Below are positions 51,237 to 60,036 of a stretch of 61,622 bases of DNA, piece by piece; positions within the stretch are counted from its first letter, which is position 1; the number at the start of each line of letters is the position of its first letter. The stretch spans positions 1 through 61,622 of the forward strand of contig MNZJ01000037.1 in NCBI GenBank assembly GCA_001873565.1. Direction: 5' to 3'. A model generated the notes under the pieces. It was not told the origin of the DNA and searched no databases. It saw only the letters and a program-made list of their open reading frames with translations. The translations under genes and the position numbers were made by a program. This DNA is from Candidatus Peregrinibacteria bacterium CG2_30_44_17 (GTDB lineage Bacteria; Patescibacteriota; Gracilibacteria; UBA1369; UBA12470).

Positions 51237-52172
51237 ATGAATAAGATTCACGTTGTTTTCATGGGTACGCCCGAATTCGCAGTTCCTGTGCTGCAGGGGC
51301 TATGCGAAGATCCACGCATAGAAGTTGACATGGTTGTTACTCAGCCGGACAGACCTGCGAATCGAGGGAAGATTCTAACTTCTCCCCCGGTTAAAGTCCT
51401 TGCTGAAAAACTATCACTCACTATTGTGCAGCCTGATAATGTCAATGGAGATGACGTCATCAGAATGATCGCAGGCGTTGCGCCTGATTTTATCATAGTA
51501 GTTGCTTACGGACAGATACTCAGTACTAAGATATTGGCACTTGCAAAGAAAGAGGTTCTCAATTTGCATGCGTCGCTACTGCCTAAATACAGAGGGGCAT
51601 CCCCTATCCAAGCCGCTATTCTCGCTGGAGAAAAAAAGACAGGTGTGTCTATTATGGGTGTTCGCAAGAAGATGGACTCTGGGCCTGTTTACAGAAGCTC
51701 CAGCACTTCAGCTGATGACAAGAACTTCATTGAACTATCCGAGGAACTAACCGAAATTGGTACGAAAACGCTAGTCAAAGTTATCAAGGAGTTTAGCAAG
51801 CTTGTTCCGTCAGAGCAGGATCATTCCAAAGCGACTTACTGCAAGAAGGTTGATAAAACCGACGGGCTCATTTCTTTTTCCGAGATGGATTCGAATGAAA
51901 TCTTTAGAAGATTTAAGGCTTTTTACGGATGGCCCGGCGTGTTTGCCGAGTGGCATGAAAAGCGCATACTTCTATCTGGAATTTCTATCAGTGACGTACA
52001 GTGCGGCAATCAATCCGGCGCCGTTTGCCGCATCGATGACAATGTATACGTCATGGCAAAAAACTCTTCTTCTATTGAGCTAAAGAGCGTTAAGCTCGAA
52101 GGGAAGAAAGAGCTTCCTATTTCTGAATTCCTCCGAGGACATCGTGACTTTGTCGGCTCGCGACTTGCATAG
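51237..52172 (+). CDS. fmt: Methionyl-tRNA formyltransferase
   Basis: 311 residues. VVFMGTPEFAVPVLQGL, the folate site Asn-His region NLHASLLPKYRGASPIQAA and SIMGVRKKMDSGPVY, then FKAFYGWPGVFAEWH of the C-terminal tRNA-binding domain. It makes initiator fMet-tRNA. Its 3' end overlaps the convergent Wzy-like gene by 56 bases. Confidence 0.97.
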   Translation: MNKIHVVFMGTPEFAVPVLQGLCEDPRIEVDMVVTQPDRPANRGKILTSPPVKVLAEKLSLTIVQPDNVNGDDVIRMIAGVAPDFIIVVAYGQILSTKILALAKKEVLNLHASLLPKYRGASPIQAAILAGEKKTGVSIMGVRKKMDSGPVYRSSSTSADDKNFIELSEELTEIGTKTLVKVIKEFSKLVPSEQDHSKATYCKKVDKTDGLISFSEMDSNEIFRRFKAFYGWPGVFAEWHEKRILLSGISISDVQCGNQSGAVCRIDDNVYVMAKNSSSIELKSVKLEGKKELPISEFLRGHRDFVGSRLA

Positions 52173-53319
52173 ACAGAAGCAACACTGCCAATATTTGTCC
52201 CTGAGTCGTTGTGTACATGTAGTGATCTACCAGCCCTATTACAGCTAAGGCTAATATTGAGTACTTGATTCTCTTGCTTTTGCCACTTAGAAGTACGTTG
52301 AATAGAATGAATAGTATTACTGATATCCCTATAATTCCCAGTTCCGCTGTCGCTAGCAAATACACATTATGAACAGGCTGATATTCCCACGGCGATATCT
52401 TGTCATCCGAGTAATCCTGTACGTAGTTGGTGAAATTTGCGAATCCTACTCCCATAGGATTGTCCAATATCATCTCTACGGCTGGCTGCAGCTGACTCAA
52501 TCTGGCCTCTATTTCTGTCGTACTCAGGAAATGAGTCTTCAAATAAGGTAATGCTACTACTACGGGGATAACGCAGATTCCTATAAGGATTGTCATCATC
52601 CTCTTGCTAGATGATATTTTTTTGATATTAAAAATCGCATATATAAAACCGACGAGTATCAAAGCTCCTATTCCCGACCTGGAAAATGTTAAAGTTAGTC
52701 CGACGATGCAAAGCGCTATAAGTGGCAGCCGTTTTTTGAATTTCATGTTCAGTATTATAGCTACCACCATGAAGCCCGCTAAGATGTTTGGATGAGGCAT
52801 TGTGCCGTAACTCCTTATGATTTTATCTTCACCCATGTCGATTTTGGCGATGCCGGAAGATGCTAAATTCGGCTCTCCAAGCAGTGATAGACCCAAGCTA
52901 TCTTGACTCACAAATTGCCCTATGGAGGCTGCCGCCTGCAATGCCATCGATATCATAAATACTCCCGATATCCTGCTTTTTTTTGCGATTCCATTCTTGA
53001 TAAGTATGTATAACAAGAAGAGTGTCGCGATCTTAAAAACCACCCACTCTATCGCAACTGATGAGTGAAAAGCTATGAGTGCTCCAAGGATACAAAGCAG
53101 TCCCAGATGCATTCTGTTCCCTGTATTGATCTTCTTCTGAAACGGCAAGAAGAGTACTGCGCTTAGTATGACTAGTATGTCGCTTAAATATATTGCTGCG
53201 TTATTAAACTGATTCGCTTGTCCTGCCAAATATATATCAGGCTGAGAAACGATAGTGAAAATTTGCAGGGGCAGTATGAAAATCGCGAACAAAAATATCG
53301 CTTCGGCTATATCCTCCAT
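52117..53319 (-). CDS. O-antigen ligase/polymerase-type membrane protein (Wzy/WaaL family)
   Basis: About 400 residues from ATG 53319, which has AAGGAGAG upstream inside the end of the preceding gene; the track start at 53373 overlaps that gene more. About 10-11 transmembrane helices. The large external loop carries the family-typical GVGFANFTNYV and YQPVHNVYLLATAELG (His-Asn). The family joins glycan units or transfers glycan to a carrier. It is near GT2 and the SBP lipoprotein. Overlaps fmt by 56 bases. Confidence 0.85.
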   Translation of the reverse strand: MEDIAEAIFLFAIFILPLQIFTIVSQPDIYLAGQANQFNNAAIYLSDILVILSAVLFLPFQKKINTGNRMHLGLLCILGALIAFHSSVAIEWVVFKIATLFLLYILIKNGIAKKSRISGVFMISMALQAAASIGQFVSQDSLGLSLLGEPNLASSGIAKIDMGEDKIIRSYGTMPHPNILAGFMVVAIILNMKFKKRLPLIALCIVGLTLTFSRSGIGALILVGFIYAIFNIKKISSSKRMMTILIGICVIPVVVALPYLKTHFLSTTEIEARLSQLQPAVEMILDNPMGVGFANFTNYVQDYSDDKISPWEYQPVHNVYLLATAELGIIGISVILFILFNVLLSGKSKRIKYSILALAVIGLVDHYMYTTTQGQILAVLLLSMQVASRQSHDVLGGIQK

Positions 53320-53329
53320 TTTGATTTTT

Positions 53330-54754
53330 TTACTCTCCTTCCGTACCAGAGAGACTAGGGAAAAGCCCTTCATCGGGTATGATTGCGTTAATTTGTTGCT
53401 CTACTGTGCTGAGGGCTGAGCTTACTTTGACTGTCGAAAGTATTGATGAGACAGCCTCTTCGATAATCTCTGCGTATTTTTGCGCATCGGCTATAGGTAT
53501 TGTTTCCGCATATCCAACTTGAGTCGCGAATACGCCATAAATCGGATCTTTCATCTCTTCCTCAAGCAAGTCTCTTCTTGATGACGGCTTGTGAGTCTCT
53601 TCGAAGTAATACTGCCCGACTTCTTGTGATGCTAAATACTCTATAAAAGCCCACGCTTCGTCCGGATAGTCCGATGTTCTGGAAACCGTATATGCGAAGT
53701 AATTTGCATACACATTCCTCTTGTCCGTACTTGTGTCGGGGTCGTAGACCTGTGGTATTTCCACTACCTTGATTGCATTCGGATCTATAGTGTCTCCGCC
53801 TGTCTTCTTCTCTGTTTCTATCAAGTTTAACAAGTCTTCGTACAGATAAGAATAACCGAAAATCATTGACACTTTACCTTCTATAAAAGATTGTAACTCC
53901 TTCTCGCTGCTATCTGCATCCGAGATGTACTCATTCCAGCAATAATTCTTGTTACTTGGAATAGCAAACGACGTGTATAAGTCAAAAGCTTCTTCTCCTG
54001 GTGACGTGATGCCTCCAGAGGCGCTAACCTCTGTATCGGCGATGGTCGAAGCCGTGTAGCTGTTGTTATACAAAGGTGCTTTGTACTGCAATAACAATGT
54101 ATAGAGTATGTCTGTTGCCCTAAGGATGTTGTCGGTACGTCCCATTGCAATCCCAGCCACCTCAAATCTCTCGAAGCTGTTGTCTGACTTAGTGAGCTTG
54201 TACACGTCATCAAGCAGTTCGCTCCATGTATTTGCGGGCTTTCCTCTCGATGGTACGGCGTCTTCGTACTGATTTTTGTTGTAGTAAAGAGCTATCGTGT
54301 CCACGTACATAGGCATGCCGAAAATCACATAGTTAGTTGCGTCATATTGTCTTAGAAAATCGTCCGAAACTACGCTTACGAACGTATTATCAAACTCCGT
54401 CGCAGTTTCTAGGTCTACCAAGTATGGATTTACCTTTTTGTAATGTTCGTATATCCAGCTATTTTGCATCATGAAGATGTCCGGACCTTTCCCCTCCGCT
54501 AATTCATTGATGATGAGGTCCAGATATGCCTCGGGGTCTGTGAACTGTTTATACGTTATGTTGACGTTCGTGTGAGAGCTTTCGTATTCCTGTATTAGTG
54601 GCTTGTAAATATCGGAATCATCAAAAAGTCCGTACATGACAAGGTCAACCGCCTCCGAACTACTTTTGGTAGATGTCGTATCCTTTTTAAGGCATCCTGA
54701 AAACATCGTCAAAATCACTGTAATAATTACAATAAATGCTATGTTTTTTCGCAT
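53330..54754 (-). CDS. ABC-type extracellular solute-binding lipoprotein (sugar family 1)
   Basis: 474 residues. Lipoprotein signal MRKNIAFIVIITVILTMFSGC with lipobox FSGC. The mature protein follows the family 1 binding pattern: LVMYGLFDDSDIYKPLIQEY, GPDIFMMQNSWIYEHYK, GMPMYVDTIALYYNKNQY (conserved YYN), PANTWSELLDD. It would bind sugars outside the membrane. No permease or ATPase genes are next to it, so transport partners are elsewhere or missing. It overlaps the Wzy-like gene start region. Confidence 0.87.
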   Translation of the reverse strand: MRKNIAFIVIITVILTMFSGCLKKDTTSTKSSSEAVDLVMYGLFDDSDIYKPLIQEYESSHTNVNITYKQFTDPEAYLDLIINELAEGKGPDIFMMQNSWIYEHYKKVNPYLVDLETATEFDNTFVSVVSDDFLRQYDATNYVIFGMPMYVDTIALYYNKNQYEDAVPSRGKPANTWSELLDDVYKLTKSDNSFERFEVAGIAMGRTDNILRATDILYTLLLQYKAPLYNNSYTASTIADTEVSASGGITSPGEEAFDLYTSFAIPSNKNYCWNEYISDADSSEKELQSFIEGKVSMIFGYSYLYEDLLNLIETEKKTGGDTIDPNAIKVVEIPQVYDPDTSTDKRNVYANYFAYTVSRTSDYPDEAWAFIEYLASQEVGQYYFEETHKPSSRRDLLEEEMKDPIYGVFATQVGYAETIPIADAQKYAEIIEEAVSSILSTVKVSSALSTVEQQINAIIPDEGLFPSLSGTEGE

Positions 54755-54786
54755 ATTTTGTTTTTTATTTTTAATCTTTGATGGGA

Positions 54787-55671
54787 TTATACCTGCCGCA
54801 GTCCACAGAGCAAATACCTTTTTGAAAGCGCGTAGTAATAAAAGTTCTTTCTATACTTCTTAGCCAGCATAAGTACGGGCTTCCGCGATATCAGCCATAG
54901 CGCTGTTTTCTTCCATAAAGGCGGTAGTTTTTTCAGTTCCGGATGTTTTTTGTGGAAGATTTTTGACGATTTGCCGATCGACCGCATCCGATCCGCCAAA
55001 GACTTCTCGTCTATCATATGGTGATGGTAGCCTACAGCATTTTTATTGTAATAAAGCTTCATGTTCTCTTCTTTTGCGAGTCTGTATCCAAGCTCTATAT
55101 CTTCCCATCCGTACGAATGGAAGTCCTGATCAAACTTGTGTTTTTCCAGTAGCTTTTTCTTGATTGAGATGTTCGAGGTGTAAAAGAAATTGTAATCCGC
55201 TTCCTCCTTCCCCTCGAGAAGATCGTATGCAAACTGAGTGCCTCCGTCTTTTCCACTTGTGAGCCATCTCATAAAATCCGTCACTTCTACTTCCGGATGC
55301 CACAGCACCAAACCGAGCACTGCTATCCTCTTCTCCGGATGTTTTTTGTGCATAAGCATATGTCCCTGTACCGCGGTTCTTTCGAGAAGAATGTCGTCGC
55401 CTATAAACAGGATGATGTCTCCTGTAGCGTGCTTAAGCCCATTATTTCTTGCGTTGCCCTGTCCTTGATTTTTCTGATATACGTATTTGAAATGGGGGAA
55501 TCTAAAACTCCAACTTGTTGAAATCTCTTGTGTCTTATCGCTGCTGCCGTCGTCAACAACGATTACTTGGAAGTCCTGAAAAGTTTGTTCGCTTAAATGT
55601 TCGAGGCAGCGACCGAGTATTTCGGCTCTATTGTGAGTTGGTATGATTATTGTAAGCATTGGATCTATCAT
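54787..55671 (-). CDS. Glycosyltransferase family 2 (GT-A)
   Basis: 294 residues. LTIIIPTHNRAEILGRCLEHL, the VVDDGSSDKTQEI donor motif, FIGDDILLERTAVQGHM (DxD-type), and YGWEDIELGYRLAKEEN of the acceptor region. It transfers a sugar to a glycan carrier. A MITE-like element starts 17 bases upstream of its ATG, so its promoter lies at the element edge. Confidence 0.9.
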   Translation of the reverse strand: MIDPMLTIIIPTHNRAEILGRCLEHLSEQTFQDFQVIVVDDGSSDKTQEISTSWSFRFPHFKYVYQKNQGQGNARNNGLKHATGDIILFIGDDILLERTAVQGHMLMHKKHPEKRIAVLGLVLWHPEVEVTDFMRWLTSGKDGGTQFAYDLLEGKEEADYNFFYTSNISIKKKLLEKHKFDQDFHSYGWEDIELGYRLAKEENMKLYYNKNAVGYHHHMIDEKSLADRMRSIGKSSKIFHKKHPELKKLPPLWKKTALWLISRKPVLMLAKKYRKNFYYYALSKRYLLCGLRQV

Positions 55672-55687
55672 CTGTTTGATTCTAATA

Positions 55688-55885
55688 GAGCCATTCTTCC
55701 AAAGTCAATCAACTACTGCAAAATGGGGAAATCTGCTGCGAATTCTTCAAAGCTCCTCAATGGGAATTTGCTCAGGTTTCGCCACTACCTTATCCGTATC
55801 TAACCTGATGCGCCGTTGTCGCTTTTTAGAATTTTCGCGCAACTTTATCATTTTTCGCTACGTTACTGACCTTTGCAGAGGTCTC
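55688..55885. mobile_element. MITE-like element, copy 2 (198 bp)
   Basis: Same orientation and sequence family as the copy at 30.87 kb, but with about 33 extra bases (CAATGGGAATTTGCTCAGGT...) after TTCAAAGCTCCT. Ends are less perfect (GAGCCATTCTTCCAAAGTCA against TGACCTTTGCAGAGGTCTC), but flanks TCTAATA/TATTAGA extend the palindrome to 55681-55892. No coding capacity. Confidence 0.8.
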
Positions 55886-55891
55886 TATTAG

Positions 55892-55921
55892 AAAAAGGGT
55901 CTTATGTAAAAGACCCTTTTT
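55892..55921. terminator. Intrinsic terminator after ssb
   Basis: AAAAAGGGTCTT / AAGACCCTTTTT with a short loop, A- and T-runs on both sides. It lies 42 bases after the ssb stop on the minus strand and directly beside the MITE-like element. Confidence 0.75.
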
Positions 55922-55962
55922 CATCCCTACCGTACTTCGCTTTAATCGACTGTACGTAATTA

Positions 55963-56334
55963 TTACTCTTTGTCCTCTGCAGACGTAGCCTCTATCTCGT
56001 CTTTCTTAATCTTCAGGAAGATTACGCGACTCGCTTTCACCTCAGTGATAGAGCGCTTACCACCCTCTTTATCTTCATAGCCCCTGTACTGAATTTCGCC
56101 CTCCAGCATAACCAGGCTGCCTTTTGTTAAATGCTTTGCGCATATGTCGCCAAGCTGTCTCCATGCTACAATCCTATGAAATTGAGCCTGATCCTCTATC
56201 TCGCCTGTCTCATGCGCTACCGCTTTGTTTGTTGCGACTGAGAATTTGGTCAGAGTGTGGCCGTGTTCCGTCTTTTTGCTCTCGGGATTGGCCGTGAGAT
56301 GCCCGAGCAGCATCACTTTGTTTAGGTACTGCAT
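55963..56334 (-). CDS. ssb: Single-stranded DNA-binding protein
   Basis: 123 residues. OB fold: MQYLNKVMLLGHLTANPESK, TLTKFSVATNKAV, AQFHRIVAWRQLGDICAKHL, GSLVMLEGEIQYRGYEDKEG. It is short and ends in ATSAEDKE, acidic but without the usual D-D-I-P-F tip that recruits partner proteins. It coats ssDNA in replication and repair. Confidence 0.93.
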   Translation of the reverse strand: MQYLNKVMLLGHLTANPESKKTEHGHTLTKFSVATNKAVAHETGEIEDQAQFHRIVAWRQLGDICAKHLTKGSLVMLEGEIQYRGYEDKEGGKRSITEVKASRVIFLKIKKDEIEATSAEDKE

Positions 56335-56338
56335 CTTT

Positions 56339-56545
56339 TTATTTGGTTAGGAAATACAGCACTTTCTGTTTTAGCAAAGTGATATTAAAAAAAGATGAAA
56401 AAACATCCTGGGAGCTGTTAACGTAACCAGCTTCTAATATCCGAATCTTTGGTAACTTTTTCCAAGTCTGGATGATCTGCCTCCCAAATTCCGATCTGGC
56501 TCCCACCACATTTCGCGGCCCAGTACTAGGGCTGCTCTCTTGCAT
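56339..56545 (-). CDS. Doubtful 68-aa ORF upstream of ssb
   Basis: MQESSPSTGPRNVVGARSEF onward, basic, no motif. Supporting it: AGGAG seven bases before ATG and a four-base gap to ssb. Against it: odd composition, overlap with hairpins and a competing frame. It does not resemble ribosomal protein S6, the usual gene before ssb. Confidence 0.2.
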   Translation of the reverse strand: MQESSPSTGPRNVVGARSEFGRQIIQTWKKLPKIRILEAGYVNSSQDVFSSFFNITLLKQKVLYFLTK

Positions 56546-56700
56546 GTTTCTCCTCTCTGGTCTGTTATGGCTCTGTGCATAGCTTTTGGAGGAACTAAGC
56601 GTTCAAGATGAGGTGGAAAGCTTCCGGTAGCCGCATAGTGTAGTTTTTAGTATCGGCAGTGTATTTTATTATATCAATGCCTTTAGGGCAAGGTTGTTTA

Positions 56701-56728
56701 TTGACGCCAATCCTGTATAGGCTATACT
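56701..56728 (+). promoter_or_regulatory. Promoter of the hydrolase gene (TTGACG-16-TATACT)
   Basis: A near-consensus -35 and a good -10, 24 bases before the ATG at 56753. Confidence 0.6.
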
Positions 56729-56752
56729 TTTACGCCTTAACTTACTTATATT

Positions 56753-57885
56753 ATGAGTTTTTCACAGGCGACAGGATTGCATGATCAGTGGCAAGGCACG
56801 GTTGGACGAACATTTGATGTTGGTACTCCCGACAATGGCAAAGAAAAGCCGATGCAGCGTCACTATCTGGAAGGAAAAGGAGATTTTGATTTCGATGATC
56901 AGCAGTATAGCTTCCATGTCTCGTATTTAGATCTGCCTGAGCCAAATCAGTCTATGCCTGTACCTGCAAGCAGGGTTATTACCGAAGTTGCGCCTGATCT
57001 AAATTCACCACATGACATCGTTGTTCCTGTCTTAATGGGCTGGGGTGAAACTTCCGCTCAAATGGAGGGATCGATGCTTAAATGTTTACTTAGGAGCCTT
57101 AAGAAGAATGGATACGCCAACCCTCAAGTTATTGGAGTTAACTGTGTCGGCAAAGGTACGCCAGCATATTTGTACGCGGATAATCAGAGCGAAATAGGAC
57201 TTGATGATGCGAGGGCTTTGGCAAAATACCTACACAAAACGGTCACCTTGGAGGCAACGTGTGCCTTGTAGGGCATTCTATGGGTAATCTGGCCGCATGT
57301 GCATTTTGGGAGCAGCTTAATGGTGCCAAAGAGGTAGAATCCGAGCGAGCGACTACTAATGTAAAGGTCAATAGACTCCTTGCGATGATGCCTGCTACAG
57401 ATCAAAGACTTGGTCTGATTCGTCCTGGATTTTTGTCGGCTGTAATGAGTCAAGTGTTGCCTGCGATTTATAAAGTTCTTATTGATCACACTGGTCTCGA
57501 TTTGGATTATGATGATTTTAAACGAATTATGTTCGAAGGGTCTATTCTAAATCAACGTACAGACTGGGTCCGTATAGTTCCAGATTCTGCCAAGAGGTTT
57601 TTGGAAGCGACTTTGATCTGGAACAGAAGGTTTGGTGATCTGTTCAAAGCGGCTGCTTCCGATCAAGATTTGGAAGTGCACATCTTTGGCGGAGGGAATG
57701 ACACTCTCATACCTCGCTCTATGCTCAAAGACTACCAATCTTATCTTGGCGATCAGGGCATCACTGCCGATATAACTTACGGCGAAAAGTTCTCACATTC
57801 GATACCGTTTGATATGAGCTTAGCTCAAGAGGAAGAGATGGGTGCTTTCTTTGATAAAGCGTTTCCCACCAAGCAGCCAGAGTAA
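56753..57885 (+). pseudogene. Alpha/beta hydrolase interrupted by a single-base frameshift
   Basis: Frame 1 (56753-57271, 172 codons) and frame 2 (into 57885) join if one A is added to CACAAAACGG near 57233-57240, giving H-K-N-G-H-L-G-G-N-V-C-L-V-G-H-S-M-G. The full product would be about 377 residues. GHSMG is the nucleophile elbow (Ser); DTLIPRSM has the likely Asp and EKFSHSIPF the His. The N-terminal 90 residues (QGTVGRTFDVGTPDN) are not typical of hydrolases. The substrate is unknown. The promoter and both halves are otherwise intact, so the break is recent, an assembly error in an A-run, or a slippage site. Confidence 0.75.
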
Positions 57886-57924
57886 CTTGCTTTGAATCTT
57901 CTTTTCAGATAACTTCTTCTTGCT

Positions 57925-58473
57925 ATGTTTACAGGTATTATTAAATCTATCGGGAAGGTTGTCGAATCGAAAGCTGGCTATCTTGAAGTCCAGCATGACT
58001 TAAGGACTATTCCCGGCGATAGCATTGCTGTAAATGGCGTATGCTTAACTGTTAACAGAGATGGCTGCTTCGATGTCATGGACGAGACCTTGGGTTGTAC
58101 AAACATCGGCAGTCTCAAAACTGGAGACACTGTCAATCTAGAACCCGGAATGTCGCTTGCAGACAAGATTGATGGGCATCTGGTTTCTGGTCATGTCGAT
58201 TTCGTTTCTGAGGTAGTGTCTTTTGATGGCACGGTCCTTGAGGTCGTATTTCCCGCTGATTATGCGCGATTTTTTGCCGCCAAAGGGTCTGTCGCCATCA
58301 ACGGCGTTAGTCTTACGGTCACAGATGTTTCCGAGAACACTCTCTCGGTTTCTCTCGTCGGTTTTACGCTTGATCATACGAATCTCGGCTCGCTAACAGC
58401 CGGCTGCAAGGTCAATGTTGAAGTTGATTTAATTGCCAGATATCTTGACCGTATAGTTTCTTTAAAAAAATAA
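57925..58473 (+). CDS. ribE: Riboflavin synthase
   Basis: 182 residues in two similar barrels. The first starts MFTGIIKSIGKVVESKAG with SIAVNGVCLTV; the second has DGHLVSGHVDFVSEV, SVAINGVSLTVTDV and FTLDHTNLGSL. This enzyme converts two 6,7-dimethyl-8-ribityllumazine into riboflavin. It is 20 residues shorter than usual. ribH follows two bases later. Confidence 0.94.
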   Translation: MFTGIIKSIGKVVESKAGYLEVQHDLRTIPGDSIAVNGVCLTVNRDGCFDVMDETLGCTNIGSLKTGDTVNLEPGMSLADKIDGHLVSGHVDFVSEVVSFDGTVLEVVFPADYARFFAAKGSVAINGVSLTVTDVSENTLSVSLVGFTLDHTNLGSLTAGCKVNVEVDLIARYLDRIVSLKK

Positions 58474-58475
58474 CC

Positions 58476-58856
58476 ATGATAGGAGTCGTTGTTGCCGAGT
58501 TTAATGATTTCATTACAGACAAACTTCTCTCCGAGTGCGAACGTGGACTCAATAAGCTTGGTCTTAAGTATGAAGTTGCGAAAGTCCCTGGCGCATTCGA
58601 AGTTCCTCTTGCCGCAAAGAAGATGTCAGAAAAGTGCGACATTGTTATCGCACTCGGCTGCGTTATAGAAGGAGGAACTAACCACTATGATATGGTTTGC
58701 CGTGCATGCACCGATGGTATTATGCAAGTGCAGCTCGAAACAGGCATCCCTATCGTTTTTGAAGTTCTTATGGTAAAAAAGATGGAGGATGCGGCAAAGC
58801 GTGTTTCGAAAGGATATGATGCCGCTAAAGTAGCTCATAAACTTCTACAGAAATGA
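58476..58856 (+). CDS. ribH: 6,7-dimethyl-8-ribityllumazine synthase, short form
   Basis: 126 residues (usual ~155). AEFNDFITDKLLSECERGL, VPGAFEVPLAAKKM, GCVIEGGTNHYDMVCRA (with the catalytic His) and GIPIVFEVLMVKKMEDAAKR. The usual linker after the AxxR helix (GTKAGNKG-like) is shortened to VSKGYDAA. It catalyses the step before riboflavin synthase. It overlaps pgk by four bases (ATGA). ribA/ribB/ribD genes are absent from this window. Confidence 0.93.
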   Translation: MIGVVVAEFNDFITDKLLSECERGLNKLGLKYEVAKVPGAFEVPLAAKKMSEKCDIVIALGCVIEGGTNHYDMVCRACTDGIMQVQLETGIPIVFEVLMVKKMEDAAKRVSKGYDAAKVAHKLLQK

Positions 58857-60031
58857 AAACTCTCCACGATTTAGACCCTAAAGACAAACGTGTTCTTGTC
58901 AGGGTGGATTTCAACGTTCCAATGGATAAGAATCGTGAAATCACAGACGACACGCGTATTAAGGCTGCCCTGCCTACTATAGAGTACCTCGCTGAGCGCT
59001 GTGCAAAGGTTATCATAATGTCTCACAGGGGACGCCCCAAGGGTCAACGCGTTGATGATCTCAGGCTGGATAAAGTTGCCGCAAGACTCGCCTCTTTGAC
59101 GAAATTCCCTGTTTCCGATGTTCACGACTGTATAGGTCCTGACGTTGAGGCTGCCGTCTCGTCGATGGAGCCTGGTGAAATATTACTCCTTGAGAATACT
59201 CGTTTTCACCATGGCGAAGAGATGAATGATGCCGAATTCACTAAGCAAATAGCCAAACTAGGCGACGCTTTCGTTAGTGATGCGTTTGGTGCGGTACATC
59301 GTGCTCATGCAACAACCGCTGGACTTGCCGATTTTCTCCCCGCCTATGCCGGTTTACTTCTTGAGCGCGAGATAGAGGTGCTTTCCTCTATACTCAAGGC
59401 TCCGAAGAAGCCCGTTGTGCTTATCATGGGTGGTGCCAAGATATATACAAAGATTGGCATACTCAAGAATTTCATAGACAAAGGCGATGCTTTCCTCATT
59501 GGTGGAGGACTTGCCAATACATTTCTTTATGCAGCCGGCTACAACGTAGGAGAATCGCTGTATGAGTCTGCGAAACGTGATATTGCCTGCGAGATCATGC
59601 TAGAGGCCGAGAAAGATATGGATCAATTTATTTTGCCCACTGATGTAGTAGTGGCTTCTCAAGCGTCGGAAACGGCAGAGACATTGACGATCCCTGTTTC
59701 TGATCTAGAAGGAGACATGAAAATATTCGATATTGGCAAAGAGACTATCACTCGCTTCTGTGACATTATTGCAAGAGCAGGTACTGTCATCTGGAATGGT
59801 CCTGTTGGTCTTTATGAAATGGCTCCATTCTCCGAAGGGACAAGAAGAATTGCCGAGGCTGTTGCTGACTGCGAAGGCACGACAATTATAGGTGGTGGAG
59901 ATACTATCGATGCTATTAATAAATTCGGTATAGCTCCAGAAAGATTTACACATATTTCAACAGGTGGAGGAGCTATGCTCGAACTACTCGAAGGCAAGAA
60001 GTTGCCTGGGATCGAAGTTCTTTCAAGATAA
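58853..60031 (+). CDS. pgk: Phosphoglycerate kinase
   Basis: 392 residues, normal. RVLVRVDFNVPMDKNREITDD, SHRGRPKG, LLENTRFHHGEE, DAFGAVHRAHATT, GGAKIYTKIGILKNFI, then WNGPVGLYEMAPFSEGT and GGGDTIDAI. Glycolytic ATP-forming step. It is translationally coupled to ribH and ends five bases before the convergent ruvX. Confidence 0.97.
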   Translation: MKTLHDLDPKDKRVLVRVDFNVPMDKNREITDDTRIKAALPTIEYLAERCAKVIIMSHRGRPKGQRVDDLRLDKVAARLASLTKFPVSDVHDCIGPDVEAAVSSMEPGEILLLENTRFHHGEEMNDAEFTKQIAKLGDAFVSDAFGAVHRAHATTAGLADFLPAYAGLLLEREIEVLSSILKAPKKPVVLIMGGAKIYTKIGILKNFIDKGDAFLIGGGLANTFLYAAGYNVGESLYESAKRDIACEIMLEAEKDMDQFILPTDVVVASQASETAETLTIPVSDLEGDMKIFDIGKETITRFCDIIARAGTVIWNGPVGLYEMAPFSEGTRRIAEAVADCEGTTIIGGGDTIDAINKFGIAPERFTHISTGGGAMLELLEGKKLPGIEVLSR

Positions 60032-60036
60032 TCCGT

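Larger units (their letters stand above)
56335..56752. other. 418-bp region without a firm gene; possible structured RNA or small ORF
   Basis: A GC-rich hairpin GCGGCCC-AGTACTA-GGGCTGC (56515-56535), GAAC-TAAGC-GTTC near 56588-56605 and other inverted repeats occur. A minus-strand ORF of 68 codons (56339-56545) has GAGAGGAG before its ATG and ends four bases before ssb. A second minus frame is open for about 70 codons across the same stretch. Neither has a family I recognise, and overlapping open frames plus hairpins may instead point to an RNA. Confidence 0.45.

Noticed and set aside
53330-53373. Start of the Wzy-like protein at 53373
   Set aside because: It needs a 44-base overlap with the upstream lipoprotein gene, while the ATG at 53319 has AAGGAG upstream and begins close to the first membrane helix.
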